A model generated the notes under the pieces. The model made no database searches. It had not been told where the DNA came from and saw only the letters and a list, made by a program, of their open reading frames with translations. DNA of 64,000 bases from Gastracanthus pulcherrimus (taxonomy: Eukaryota; Arthropoda; Insecta; Hymenoptera; Pteromalidae), in assembly GCA_949152435.1 (NCBI GenBank), contig OX424574.1:76971327-77035326 (forward strand), given 5' to 3'. A program made the translations under genes and the position numbers. Below are positions 33,066-43,714 of the stretch, one piece after another (position 1 is the stretch's first letter; each line of letters begins with the position of its first letter).

Positions 33066-34251
33066 TTTGAATTTATTCCGTCGCTATTCGAAATACGAAT
33101 CTTCAAAAGCAAATGAATAATATAATTAAAAGAATGTGTAAATAGTAACGAAACTTTCTTAATGTAATGTAAAAAGCGATTCTGATGCAGGAAAAAATGA
33201 TAAAATGAATTTTATTACATTTTAAAGGTTTAAATAAATTAACTGACTAAAAGTAATGACACCAATGTTATTTTTTACTCGCGCTACCCCAAATTAAAAA
33301 ATAAAACAGCAAGATACGATAAAAATTGACCGATTTACGGCAATTTTTCCGAGCGCTACGATTTGAAGTAAGTTTGTCAGCTTTCAGACTCGAGCGCGCG
33401 GCGGTGCCCCCACTCCGTCTCCCGCGCTGCTGATCGGCCGCCGTTGAGCGGTCATTGCTTTCCGACATTGAATTTGTAGTTAAAAATTGATTTTAGAGTT
33501 ACGAGTGGCAGTTATCCTAAAGGTATAAGTTTTCAACTGTAGCAGCAAATTTGAAAATTTGCAATATCTCATTTGTGTACTGAGCAATGGCTTATTATAA
33601 AAAAAATGTATCTTGGCTCCTAATGCTCGTAGAAAAACGAATTGTCTCCTACATAAAAAGTTAATTAAGCGTTTTATAAACATTTACATCCCAGAGAGCC
33701 CCTAATTAAAATATTGCAGTTCTCGAAAAAGTATATTAAAATATAACTCTTCTAGATTGCGTATGAACAAGGGCGACTAAACTAACTGATTTTTTAACAT
33801 TTGCCAGTACCGTGAAAAAAATAGAGATTTGAAATTTTGCATGCTATTTCTATTACTTGAGTACTATATTTTTCTGAAATATGATTGAAAAATATTAATC
33901 TTCTCAAAAGTTATAAACAATTTTCAATTTTCACGAATTTAGCGTTCTTTTGCAATTTGCAAAGAAACTATAATAGATAGAAATGTGCCCACGCTGACTT
34001 TTTTATAGAAAATTTAATAACGACCAACTTTTTTTAATAACTTTTTCCTCTAAAATCAATACTTTCCAAGATACAGAGCGAAATAAGAAAAAAAGTGCAG
34101 AAATCCAACTTTAATTGTTAATTGTTTATAAAGCTTACGGGATCCATTGTTCACGTCTTCAGATTATCATTCTAGACACTTCCGAACAATTTAAGCCCTT
34201 AACCGATGTCATTGGGATTATTGATACCTCAAAAACTAAATTGACTGGACT
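33066..34251 (-). repeat. Right terminal inverted repeat of the 5.3-kb element
   Basis: Reverse complement of 28976-30213. It starts immediately beyond the mariner's TA and ends at TTGACTGGACT, after which the CCCATAAACCC minisatellite resumes. Confidence 0.9.
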
Positions 34252-34560
34252 ATAAACCCAAAACCCAAAAACTCTTGAACCCATAAACCCATAAACTCAA
34301 AACCCTGAAACCCGAAACCCATCAACCCAAAACGAATAATCACAAAACCCATAAACCCACAACCCAAAGCGCATAATCCTAAAACCCCTAAACCCAAAAC
34401 CCATAAACCTATACACCCATATACCTATACACCCGAAACCCAGAAACCCACATCGGATACACCCAAAACCACACTATAAACCGATAAACCCAAAACCCAG
34501 AAACCCAAAACCTTGAAAGCCGAAACCCATAAACCCTAAACGCATAAAGAATAGCACATA
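34252..34560. repeat. Minisatellite, continuation after the transposon
   Basis: The same 13-15 bp CCCATAAACCCAAAA units continue for about 310 bp and then stop at CGCATAAAGAATAGC. It shows that the transposon inserted into one pre-existing array. Confidence 0.9.
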
Positions 34561-35095
34561 CCCGGATCCGAGCGAACCGCGCGCATATACTTAAAATTAT
34601 TTAGTTATTATTTTGTTTTCAATCCTATGACTTTTTTTTTAAATATACCTTGTTCGCTCTGTCTACTACTAATTATTATATTTTTTTACTTTATTATTTT
34701 CTTTTATATCGAATGATGTGTATAGCAGCAAAATCATGTAAAAGCTGCTTAAACTAGCACATAAATAGAGAGAAAGACAGGTTACCAAAAATGTATAATT
34801 TAGCAATTCTTATTTGTTTTTTTTAATTTCTCTAATATAGCAGAATAATTTGATATCCATTTTTCTTTATATACTTACTTCACCTAATTATCGTTCAATC
34901 GTTATTTTCTTTTTGATATAACAAAGGCACTTGTCCGGCTAGAGGCTGGATATAGAGATCTGGTATGCCTGCCGGGCTACGCAGTCTGGGGAAAAGGTGT
35001 TATATTATAACTCGTACTTTTCATTATAACATGTTTTAAGCATCTACCCCACATCTGTAATATATGTATAGTTACATTGTTTCCCTGCAGCAGAA
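34561..35095. other. AT-rich DNA, nothing recognised
   Basis: No gene seen. A GC-richer patch at 34930-34995 (GGCTAGAGGCTGGATATAGA, then GCCTGCCGGGCTACGCAG) looks unlike its flanks and may be part of a small repeat. Confidence 0.3.
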
Positions 35096-35520
35096 GAAAG
35101 AGAATGCAGCGTTGCCGACGGGCCGTTACCCGTACTAAGAGACAGAGATAGAGAGAGAGAGACCCACGCGTGACACCAAAGTCTCACATGAAAATCTGGG
35201 AAAGTTGACATAGGTCAGCCGCGCACGCGCGTCGAAGATCCTCTTGCACGCCGGTCTCGCTTAGGCCATTGACAAGGCACTCGGCTCTCCAGTGATATCG
35301 CGGAATACCGATCTTCCGAGCGCTCTTGGCGTGTGCTAACCCAAGGTGCCATCGACACCCACGATTTCGAGCGACCACGAGGTACAGGCCGTACCTTCCG
35401 AGCACAGAAGGAACGTCCTAAGAGGAAACTGCGACGAGTGACCGGGCCAGGAGGACGCGCGCTCGCCCGTATATGTTAGTGCTAGATTTACATAACCAGA
35501 CCGAACCGGTATATATATAC
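35096..35520. other. GC-rich island
   Basis: About 380 bp of GC-rich sequence with a short GA run at 35139-35162, then AT microsatellite. A 73-codon minus-strand frame (35184-35405) begins with the phrase MLGRYGLYLVVARNRGC, but I recognise no domain. I compared it mentally with rRNA genes and saw no match. Confidence 0.3.
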
Positions 35521-36204
35521 AGGGTGGGCCATTTTAATCTCCGCACCTAAATTTCTCCGTTCCTAAGCGTGGTATCGAAAAAAGTTGAGACAAAAGTTGA
35601 CAAGGGCAAAGGGGGTCAAACATTGGTGACCTTTAACTGAACCTTGAACTTGATCTTCAAGGTTATTTCAAGGTCAACTTGATTTTTTTAAATGGAAACC
35701 CCTAATTTTTATCCCGGAATTGAAAAGAGCGGAAAATTTTACATCGAAAATGTCTTTGAGAAAATTTTGTTTCGTGACCTTAGAGAGGTAAAAAATCAAG
35801 GTCAAACGTCTGAAAAACGATAATATGCTTTTTCTCTGTTTGAGGTAGAGAGGTTATTTGCTTCGACCAGAAAGCCGTAATAATTCAGAGAAAAAGCATA
35901 TTATCGTTTTTCAGACGTTTGACCTTGATTTTTTACCTCTCTAAGGTCACGAAACAAAATTTTCTCAAAGACATTTTCGATGTAAAATTTTCCGCTCTTT
36001 TCAATTCCGGGATAAAAATTAGGGGTTTCCATTTAAAAAAATCAAGTTGACCTTGAAATAACCTTGAAGATCAAGTTCAAGGTTCAGTTAAAGGTCACCA
36101 ATGTTTGACCCCCTTTGCCCTTGTCAACTTTTGTCTCAACTTTCTTTCGATATCATGCTTAGGAACGGAGAAATTTAGGATCGGAGATTAAAATGGCCCA
36201 CCCT
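35521..36204. mobile_element. 684-bp palindromic MITE, AGGGTGGGCC ends
   Basis: Arms 35521-35838 and 35886-36204 are inverted copies around a 47-bp centre. The inner arms looked identical where I compared them, and the outer 100 bp have a few mismatches. Terminal sequence AGGGTGGGCCATTTTAATCT is flanked by TATATA on both sides, so a TA duplication is likely. Any transcript would fold into a hairpin of more than 300 bp. No open frame of note. A diverged relative of one arm appears at 53545-53690. Confidence 0.9.
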
Positions 36205-36766
36205 ATATATATATATATATATATCTGATTCTCCATTTGCAGCACTTTGCAGTTTTTATTAATAATCAATGTTTCAATAATGAAATAATAAACCATAAAC
36301 TTATATTTACTTTGGCATAGCGTGTCTACCTCAAAAATATAATTTTATAATATAAGCATATTGAATGAGATTATTGAATTAGACTCAAGATAGAAGAATA
36401 AGCATATTGAGTTTATACAATTTTTTTTAAAACTCACTTTGCTTGCTGCGTGTGCTATTTTTTTACGTGTATGGGTGCAGTAAGTACGTACTTCAGTCAT
36501 GATTTTCAACTTAATGTACAACCAATTAAGAATAATGCGTAAAGACGCACATAAATTCAACAACTTTCCAACGAAGCGAATAACTCTCTACTATGGCAAT
36601 CCTCTTCACATGCGATTGTTTCGGCGAAGAGAGTTCTAAAGGCTTAGCGACCGCCTTGAGCTGGCCTTACCGGTGCCTTAACCGGTAAGCATTACATGCA
36701 CTTACACTAACATCTGCACTCAAAATCGCCCCCTTACGCATGATGCGCTGGTAAATAGCACACAGG
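36205..36766. other. Short AT microsatellite then unassigned DNA
   Basis: AT tract at 36205-36224, then AT-rich sequence with a duplicated phrase (AATAAGCATATTGA, at 36392 and in a variant at 36353). From about 36560 the sequence becomes less AT-rich and could be the 5' untranslated part of the LINE remnant that follows. Confidence 0.35.
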
Positions 36767-37880
36767 ATGGCAACTACCCAAATAGAACGGCAAGAAAATC
36801 AGGAAGAAACAAGAAGAGAGGTTAGATCAGAGAGAGCACTAATGGACATACGACAAGAACTTCTACAGACAGAAAGAAAAGAAGATAAAGAAATAAACGC
36901 GATTAATGAAGTGGTCATAGCAAACAAAATCAAGAAAAGCGTACCAGCAATATTTACAGCGCCTGCTACTATTGCAAATATTAGGGTAGAATGCCAGAAA
37001 CTGAAGAAGAAGACATATGCCTATTATTTGGGGTACATACTAGCACGGCTCTAACTGCAATGCGGAAACAATATAAAAGGAGTAGTAAATATAGCACAGA
37101 AGTTCATGATGAGAATACACCGACAGTTGCAGAAAATAGCAGAAGACAGAATGGAGAATTTGTTACTGTAGAACCAAGATAGACGAAGAAGAAAATGAAG
37201 ACGCAGAATCTGCCGCAATAACAACGACAGGAGAAAAATGATTCACAGAAGAAGGTCAAGAGGTAAAGAATACTGATACCACAGGTAGCTTTTTACATCA
37301 AATCTGCAGAGTCATATAGGATGCTGTAGATATCCTAAAAGGAATACATAGTTTGCCGGTACTAGATGGCATGAGTACGACCATTCAGAAAGTGCGAACC
37401 ACTAGAAATGGAGAAGTCTTGGTGAAACTGTGTGGCAATGGACAAGACAAAGCCCCGATTGCCAATGACTTAAAATAAGCGGTAACACGAAAGAGGAAAT
37501 AAAAACTTTAGAAGACTATTGTGAAAATCATAGATCTGAACATCAAGAACAGCGACGAATAAGTAGAAGATGCTTTAAAAATGACTCATCCAGAACATTT
37601 AAGAGAGTTCAAAGTGACATGATTAAGACCGAATCATGGCAGCAGAGAATAGGCTGTGTTATTTTGGATACACGAGAAGCTCAGATACTTCTAGAGAAAA
37701 GGAGCATTCAAGTTTTACTGCTACGATGTTGGACGCAACGATGTGAAGTGGTGCTACGATGTTGCAGGTGTCTAGTTTACGGACATCTCGCTGATGCCTG
37801 CAATGGATCCTACATATAAGGACACTGTTACAAGTTAGGAGATAATGCACACAAGGCAGCCGACAGCATATAAATCATAG
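36767..37880 (+). pseudogene. R1-type LINE ORF1 remnant
   Basis: The start MATTQIERQENQEETRRE is charged and coiled-coil-like, as in the first protein of R1/TRAS-group non-LTR retrotransposons. After several frameshifts and stops, a cysteine-rich end appears near 37725-37880: CCRCLVYGHLADAC and then a GHCYKLGDNAHKAAD segment, two CCHC-type zinc knuckles. LINE ORF1 proteins bind the element RNA and bring it to target DNA. The frame changes at least four times (stops near 37052, 37180, 37480 and 37817), so it is dead. Confidence 0.65.
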
Positions 37881-38339
37881 TTCCAACTGATTGTGACTGC
37901 GTAAAGCAGCGATCGTCAATAAACTTATCACTTTCAAGCACTTTTTCCAGATGTTGTTGTAATTCTCCTTTGATTGTTAACATTATTTTTGTTTTCCCAC
38001 AACACATTAAACAGATTTTACGCCAATGTTCTTCATGAGTAGCAGCATGAACTCAAAAGATAGCAAAAACGTTGATTCACTAATAATAAATGTTTGATTT
38101 AAATTAATGTGAATCATACGTCCACACGACGAAATTATATAAATAAATATATACGAGTATGTATCTGTGTGTTGTGCGCGTGTGTATGTGTGGAGTGTAG
38201 GTGTGTTTCAAAAGTTTATATGTAAATACGTTACCTTAATTTTTACGAAATTATAAAAATCGAAAAATTGGCCGGTGTTTAAAAGTGTCACTAGTTAGAA
38301 TTTCAACGCAGACGTTTTTGAGCTCTAGAAACATACAGA

Positions 38340-38575
38340 AATCAATCCTCTGTGGAGTTTTTGCCGTGACAGAACTTTTAGGTTCAACCAATTTAAGGCT
38401 GGTGGAGTCCTCTCAGATGGACAATATGGCATTAGGAGAGGAAGATCAACTGTAGATGCAGTGCTAGGATCCAAGTAGACCTTTGATGACGAACAGAATG
38501 TTAAAAATACCCTTAACTTTGCCAGAAGGGAGGATATGATGGAGGTTCTGGAGAATAACACTCTTCACTAACACT
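38340..38575 (+). pseudogene. LINE reverse-transcriptase fragment
   Basis: The plus strand reads LSDGQYGIRRGRSTVDAV near 38405-38458. This is the conserved RT block of R1/Jockey-group LINEs preceding the palm domain (family pattern L-x-Q-x-G-F-R-x-G-R-S-T). Downstream codons contain TFDDEQNVKNTLNFARRED and then a stop. It is probably another part of the element whose ORF1 lies at 36767-37880, with the intervening sequence lost or scrambled. Confidence 0.55.
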
Positions 38576-39094
38576 AAACCTTTTGAAAATTTAGCAGCCT
38601 ATATTATATAAAAAGAAAACAAGAAAAAGAGCCCAGGAAGACCTCAAGTCCCCTTAAAAGCTGAGATATACCTGAAGATTCGTTAAAAATGGTAAAAATA
38701 ATGAAAATTCTCAAAATAGTCCAGGCGACGAACGATTCGAATGTAACAATTTCCCTTTGACATTTCAATTATAATATACGTAATAAAGAGATTTGTGATG
38801 TGGAATTCATTTAGTAGAATGATAACAAAAGTTACACGTGTTGGAATGTACGACATTTTAAAAAGCCAAATTTTTCCGTGATTTTTTTTATTAATTTTAA
38901 TGTATAAATGTTCATATTATGTCTAAAACATAAATAAGTTCTAAAACTGCACCACAAATTTGTTGGTATTGTTCTAAATTAGAACCACCACAAAAAAAAA
39001 TAAATGGATTCGTCGCATATTTCATCGCCAAGAACACTTTGAAGCCTTATCGGTAATAAAAATATTAATTGAAGACCATCAGTGTTTCCTAAAT

Positions 39095-39097
<3 letters not shown>
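38576..39097. other. AT-rich DNA
   Basis: Nothing recognised; probably decayed element and spacer. It runs up to the (TA)n tract at 39098. Confidence 0.3.

Positions 39098-39185
<88 letters not shown>
39098..39185. repeat. (TA)n microsatellite at the LTR edge
   Basis: About 88 bp of pure TA, ending directly at the TGTTGAG start of the LTR. The gypsy element may have inserted into it. The open frames of alternating Tyr-Ile on both strands are artefacts. Confidence 0.9.
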
Positions 39186-39186
<1 letters not shown>

Positions 39187-39411
39187 GTTGAGACCGAGCT
39201 CGAACGTTGCGCGATTCGAACACCGAGAATCGCGCATAGCAACCCCTAGCAACGAGATCAACGACATCGCGGATGTTATTGTTTATGTTCAGTCTGATTC
39301 TGACAGCTGCTGAGAACAGTTGTGTTTACGTTCGAATAAAGAGTCCTAGTTCAAGTGCGCTTTTCTATAAATATGTGTTGTCATTCTCATTACCCGAACC
39401 TGATCATAACA
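39186..39411 (+). mobile_element. 5' LTR of a gypsy-type retrotransposon
   Basis: Starts TGTTGAGACC and ends CATAACA, obeying the TG...CA rule with a TGTT/AACA inverted end. Length 226 bp. AATAAAG is at about 39337, which could serve the R/U5 region. A PBS follows after three bases. No 3' LTR was found in the window; the element is cut off near 42135. Confidence 0.85.
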
Positions 39412-39414
39412 ATT

Positions 39415-39432
39415 TGGGGGCTCGTCCGGGAT
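39415..39432 (+). promoter_or_regulatory. Primer binding site for tRNA-Pro
   Basis: TGGGGGCTCGTCCGGGAT is complementary to the 18 bases at the 3' end of tRNA-Pro, including CCA. It is the priming site for minus-strand DNA synthesis and lies three bases after the LTR. Confidence 0.9.
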
Positions 39433-39487
39433 AGTGTTTTCGAAAAAGTAATTTAGTGGAAAGTCTATGCTTTTACGTTCCGGCAAG

Positions 39488-40790
39488 ATGTCAGTGGTAT
39501 CAAGAACACCAGTTCTATCTCCGAGAACTCTTTCAACTGAGCAGCCTCAACCGTCTATCACTGCAGCGAATTTGGAGATAACAAGCTTGAAGAGTCGGTG
39601 GAGGTAATTACTCAAGAACTCCATCAATGCAACGAGGATGCATTGAATTTACAAAGGGAACTCCATGTTCGAGATTCGAAATTGTTGGATGCTCGTCATC
39701 ACAATGAGGAACTTGAAGCACAGATTAGGCTACTGAGGGATCAACAAGTTGGAAGAGAACTATTGGGTGACCGAGAGCAGAGGGAGAGGACTGACTTGAA
39801 CGAAGAGATATCGAGACTTCGGACCCTGAATAACACACTGCTGGCAGAACAGCGAGAACAGCAACGCCAAATTAATCAGCTAAGTCATTTACAGAATAGA
39901 GATATACATTCACATACAACAGAAACAGAGAACGCTAGTATCAATGACACTGGATTATCTTTAAATCAGAATAGACTTGGGTTAGGAACTTCCGTTATTG
40001 ATCCTTTGATTACGGATACTCGTGATTTAGGTTCAAATGTAGGTCATTCAGTTTTACCGAACACTAGACCTATCCACTCGGGAACGGATTTGGTTTTTAA
40101 ATTGAAAGCTGATGATTATGATGGATCATCACCTCTTCTTGAATTTTTGGTTCAATTTCAAGTCATCGCTAGAGCAAACAATTGGACACCTGCAAATAAA
40201 TCAGCAGCTCTTATTTCTTGTTTGAAAGGAAGAGCAAAATCAATTCTCGTTGAATCTGATTCGACTACGTCAAATTTTGATGATTTAGTTTCCCGTCTTG
40301 AACTTCGTTCTGGTGATAAACACTTAGCACCCACTTATTACGCACAATTTCAGAACAGACGTCAACGTTTTGGTGAAGATTTCCCAATATTGGCTGCCGA
40401 TCTTGAGAGACTTTCTGCTTTGGTTTATCCAGAATGTCCATTTGCAGTCCAAGATAAAATCGCTGTGCCCAATTTATAGTTGCTATTTTTGATTCATCGA
40501 TCAGGGAGATCCTTCGTCTAGAAAGGATAACTTCTCTGAAAGTTACTCTTGCTCGCGCTATGGAAGTGAAGGATATTCGTGATTTAGATAAGAGATCTCA
40601 GACTTCAAAGAGAACGAATGACACATATAAGACTGGAATCAACTCTTCGAATTCACAGTCTAAAGGTCCTCAATCTTCGGACAAACAGAGATCTCAAGAT
40701 TTCTTTAAGGATATTGAATGTTGGACGTGTGGTAAAAAAAGGACATTTTAGATCAAATTGTCCAAATCAGATGAGCGGACAGAGAAACTA
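39488..40790 (+). pseudogene. Gypsy gag, frameshifted
   Basis: The likely start is ATG 39488. The frame shifts by one near 39590, and continues in the long open segment 39598-40479. That segment has a coiled-coil-like N-terminal half (LHQCNEDALNLQRELHVRD) and a capsid-like domain with YDGSSPLLEFLVQFQ, ALISCLKGRAKSIL and FQNRRQRFGEDFPILAADLE. A single-base shift at about 40463 moves to IREILRLERITSLKVTLARAM, and a further shift in an A run at about 40733 splits the CCHC zinc knuckle that begins CWTCGK. Gag would form the virus-like particle. It is nonfunctional as it stands. Confidence 0.85.
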
Positions 40791-42135
40791 GATTATGTTG
40801 AACTTTCTGGAGCGAGTTCAGCAGAACTTGACAAGACTCCAACAAACACACACTCTTGTCTGATTGATTATAATGTTGGAAGAATTAATAGGAACACAAA
40901 TAAATTTTATTATGATGGTTTAATTATTGACAAAACTTGTATTTTTAAAGTAGATTCTGGTTCTGATGTGAGTATTATAAATCCGAAATTTGTAGAGTCA
41001 AAAGATAATAGAATTCCTATTAATTTTGCAACTCTTAAGTATCCGACTGGAGAAAAGGTACCAGTTGAATTTTTGATTTCAGCTTCGATAAAATTGGGTG
41101 ACCATTCAGCTAATTTAGATGTTTTTGTGGAAAATATTATTGATGATTGTATACTTGGTAGTGATTTCCTTGATACAACTGGTATTACAGATTCGATAAC
41201 TAAAATTATTTTAAATACTCCAAGTTCAATCATCAATAAACAGATTTCGAGAATAGTTGATTCTAGTGAGGATGTACCAGAGACATTACAAGAAATTTTT
41301 GACAAGAACTCAGAAAACTTGGATCAAGATCAACGACGGAAGTTTGCGGATCTTCTTCATGAATTTGAAGAGATTTTTCAAGATGATGACGTTACTGGAA
41401 AATGTAATTTGGTTGAACATAGAATTCAATTACTCCATAATCAACCAATTAAACAACCTATTCGAAGACCCCCTATTCATCAAGTTAAGGAATTGGATGA
41501 ATGTATTGCTGAGATGCATTCTCAAGGAGTTATTGAAGAATCAGACAGCTCGTATTGTTCACCTGTAGTTTCCAAGAATAAGAAGGATGGAATAATTCGT
41601 TTTTGTATTAATTTTCAAAAAATTAATGCAATTACAATTAAGGATTCGTACCCTTTACCAAGAGTTGACGATACTCTTGATAAACTTTCAGGATATTCGT
41701 GGTTTTGTACTTTGGACTTGAAGAGTGGATACTGGCAAATCAAGATTCGAGAAAAGAATATGAAAATCACGGCTTTCTCAATCGAAAAAGGACTTTGGCA
41801 ATTTACAGTTATGCCATTTGGTTTATGCAACGCACCTGCGACTTTTCAACGTTTAATGGAAGAATTACTCAGAGACTATCTTTCAAAATTCTGTTTAGTC
41901 TATTTGGATGACGTTATGGTATTGGAAAAATCATTTGATGAGATAATAATTAACCTGAAGAAAGTGTTTGTTCGTTTTCAAGAAGCAGGATTACGTCTTA
42001 ATAAGAAGAAATGTGTTTTCTTCAGCAGGCAAGTTGAATATTTAGGATACATCGTTTCAGAAGAAGAAAAAACAGCTGATCCAAAGAAGATTGAATCTGT
42101 TGTAAACTGGCCAATTCCTCATAACAAAAAGACTG
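40758..42135 (+). pseudogene. Gypsy pol, protease and RT, 3' truncated
   Basis: An open frame encoding about 458 element residues. Aspartic protease: FKVDSGSDVSII with the catalytic Asp near residue 66 and ILGSDFLD near 132-139. Reverse transcriptase: ESDSSYCSPVVSKNKKDG, LPRVDDTLDKLSG, LDLKSGYWQI, FTVMPFGLCNAPATFQRLM, catalytic YLDD at 382-385, and VEYLGYIVS. It breaks off after NWPIPHNKK, exactly where the connection to RNase H would begin; RNase H, integrase and the 3' LTR are absent. The frame then continues by chance through unrelated DNA to a stop at 42294-42296. Gypsy RT order and the FGLCNAP motif support the assignment. Confidence 0.92.
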
Positions 42136-42149
42136 TATTAGTAAAAATA

Positions 42150-43710
42150 ATTTCCATAAATTCCCAGATTTCAAGTTACTTGCAAAAATTTGTTCCTAAT
42201 GCAGAAAATAATTCAATCTTACACAGTCACATAATATTGAGAATGAGATTCAGTCGCAAGACCCTGATAGCAATTGTGATCCTTCTCCTCCCATAACATG
42301 ATGCCCATCCAGGGAAGATCAACTGGAGGAAGTGTTAATGGATTGAAGAATAAATTTGCTTCTTTAGATAAGACTTATCCCTTAAGACTTGCTATTCTTG
42401 CAACTGCTCCTAAATGCTGGACTATTCGGCAACTAGCTTCAGAATTTAATACTTCTGCAGAAATGGCCAGATCAGCTAAGGCATTAAGACAACCAGAGGG
42501 TGTGTTTGCAATGCCAACTTCAAAACTTGGGAAAACGTTACCAGAAGATACTGTGACAAAAGTAGAACAATTTTATGATGATGATATTAATAATAGACTG
42601 ATGCCTCATAATAATGAGGCTATCAGTGTAAACATTGATGGAGAGAAACAAAACAGTACAAAAGCTGCTTTTATTATCTGATACAAAATCATTACATATG
42701 GAATTTAAAAAATTAAATCCGGAGAATCCTATTAAACTTACTAAGTTTTCACAACTCTGAACAAAGCGGGGTCTCTTGGCAGGCGCAAAAGGTACACACA
42801 CTGTGTGCGTTTGTACGCTACACAAGAATTTTAAAAATATGTTTGATGCTGCTAATATAAAAAGGAACACGATTGATTTAGATAAACCACTAACAGATTA
42901 CAAGGATTGCTTTTCAATAGTAGTGTGTAAACAGGAGAAAGATGCATTTTATCTCAAAATGTGCGAATTATGCCCTAAGATCGAACAATTTGCAGATTAC
43001 ATAGTTGGTGTTTTAGAAAGAAGAGGTATAGCAGATAGACTTCGTGACTGAATTTTGTATACGGCTGCAAATATTAATTCCACATCATTTCATTTCTAAA
43101 AACCAATCAAACTATTTATCAGATCGAAAGACGGCGGAAGACTACAGCGTCATGAAGTTCTTGTTCACACGGACTTTTCCAAAAAGTTTTCCTATGTTGT
43201 GTAAAATGCCGCGCAATAATTTTATTATAATAACAATCGAGCAACCACTGAAACAGTCGTCTTTTATTACAGAAATGACAAAGAATAGTGTGCTGTAGTC
43301 ATGTACTGTTATCAAATAGTACAACTCATGATACTGCAGCCGTGTGTGTTATGCAAGAAATTCTGATTCCTGAAATAAAAAAGTTGTTCCCAAAAATGGA
43401 GAGAATTATTTACGTGAGCGATGGTGCCAATCAGCACTATAATAGTAAATATTGTACAACCTTGTAAACCATAAAAATGACTTTAGTATCGAAGCTGAAT
43501 GGCATTGCTATACAACGGCTTACGGCAAGAGGGCATGCAATGAGATCGGAGCTATGTTTAAAAGAGAAGCGACGTGCGCAAGTCTTCAAGTCAATCCAAA
43601 TGAAGCCATACTGGATTCAACAGCTGTATTCACCTGGAGGAAAAAAAAATTCTGGAATCTCAAGATTCGCTATTATAGCGAGAAGGATCATAATAAGATT
43701 CAGCCTCATC
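42150..43710 (+). pseudogene. Decayed transposase-like gene, SDGA/AEWH family
   Basis: Fragments in changing frames preserve the order of a transposase-like family that I recall from insects and cnidarians. They are LAILATAPKCWTIRQLASEFN (helix-turn-helix-like) with RSAKALRQPEGVFAMPTSKLG at 42298-42560; AGAKGTHTVCVC and CELCPKIEQFADY at 42776-43040; a DFSK aromatic block near 43170-43280; EIKKLFPKMERIIYVSDGA at 43370-43430; then VNHKNDFSIEAEWHCYTTA. At least five stops or shifts. The family's conserved Asp-rich blocks suggest a DDE-type enzyme, but I cannot name the superfamily. A second fragment is at 49816-50140 on the other strand. The gene is cut at 43710 by the TTAA element. Confidence 0.65.
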
Positions 43711-43714
43711 TTAA

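Larger units (their letters stand above)
28976..34251. mobile_element. DNA transposon with 1.2-kb inverted repeats, holding a mariner
   Basis: The left end AGTACAGTCAAATTAG and, in reverse complement, the right end AGTCCAGTCAATTTAG bound a 5,276-bp insertion in the minisatellite. The inverted repeats cover 28976-30213 and 33066-34251 and are nearly identical. Where I compared them directly, single-base differences were rare (one near 29500). The left arm also has an extra 40 bp near 30145-30185 (or the right arm lost it). The 67-codon frame found once in each arm is the same sequence and reflects the repeat, not a gene. The interior encodes a CXC-motif protein remnant. A mariner (31771-33063) interrupts the interior; without it the element is about 4.0 kb. 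No superfamily is assigned; the flanking ATAA on both sides could be part of a target duplication, though the minisatellite makes this ambiguous. Confidence 0.85.

Noticed and set aside
35184..35405. GC-rich region as rRNA or protein-coding
   Set aside because: No match to conserved rRNA segments I know, and the 73-codon frame has no domain and only shadows the GC composition.
39098..39242. Ile-Tyr repeat frames on both strands
   Set aside because: Translation of (TA)n.
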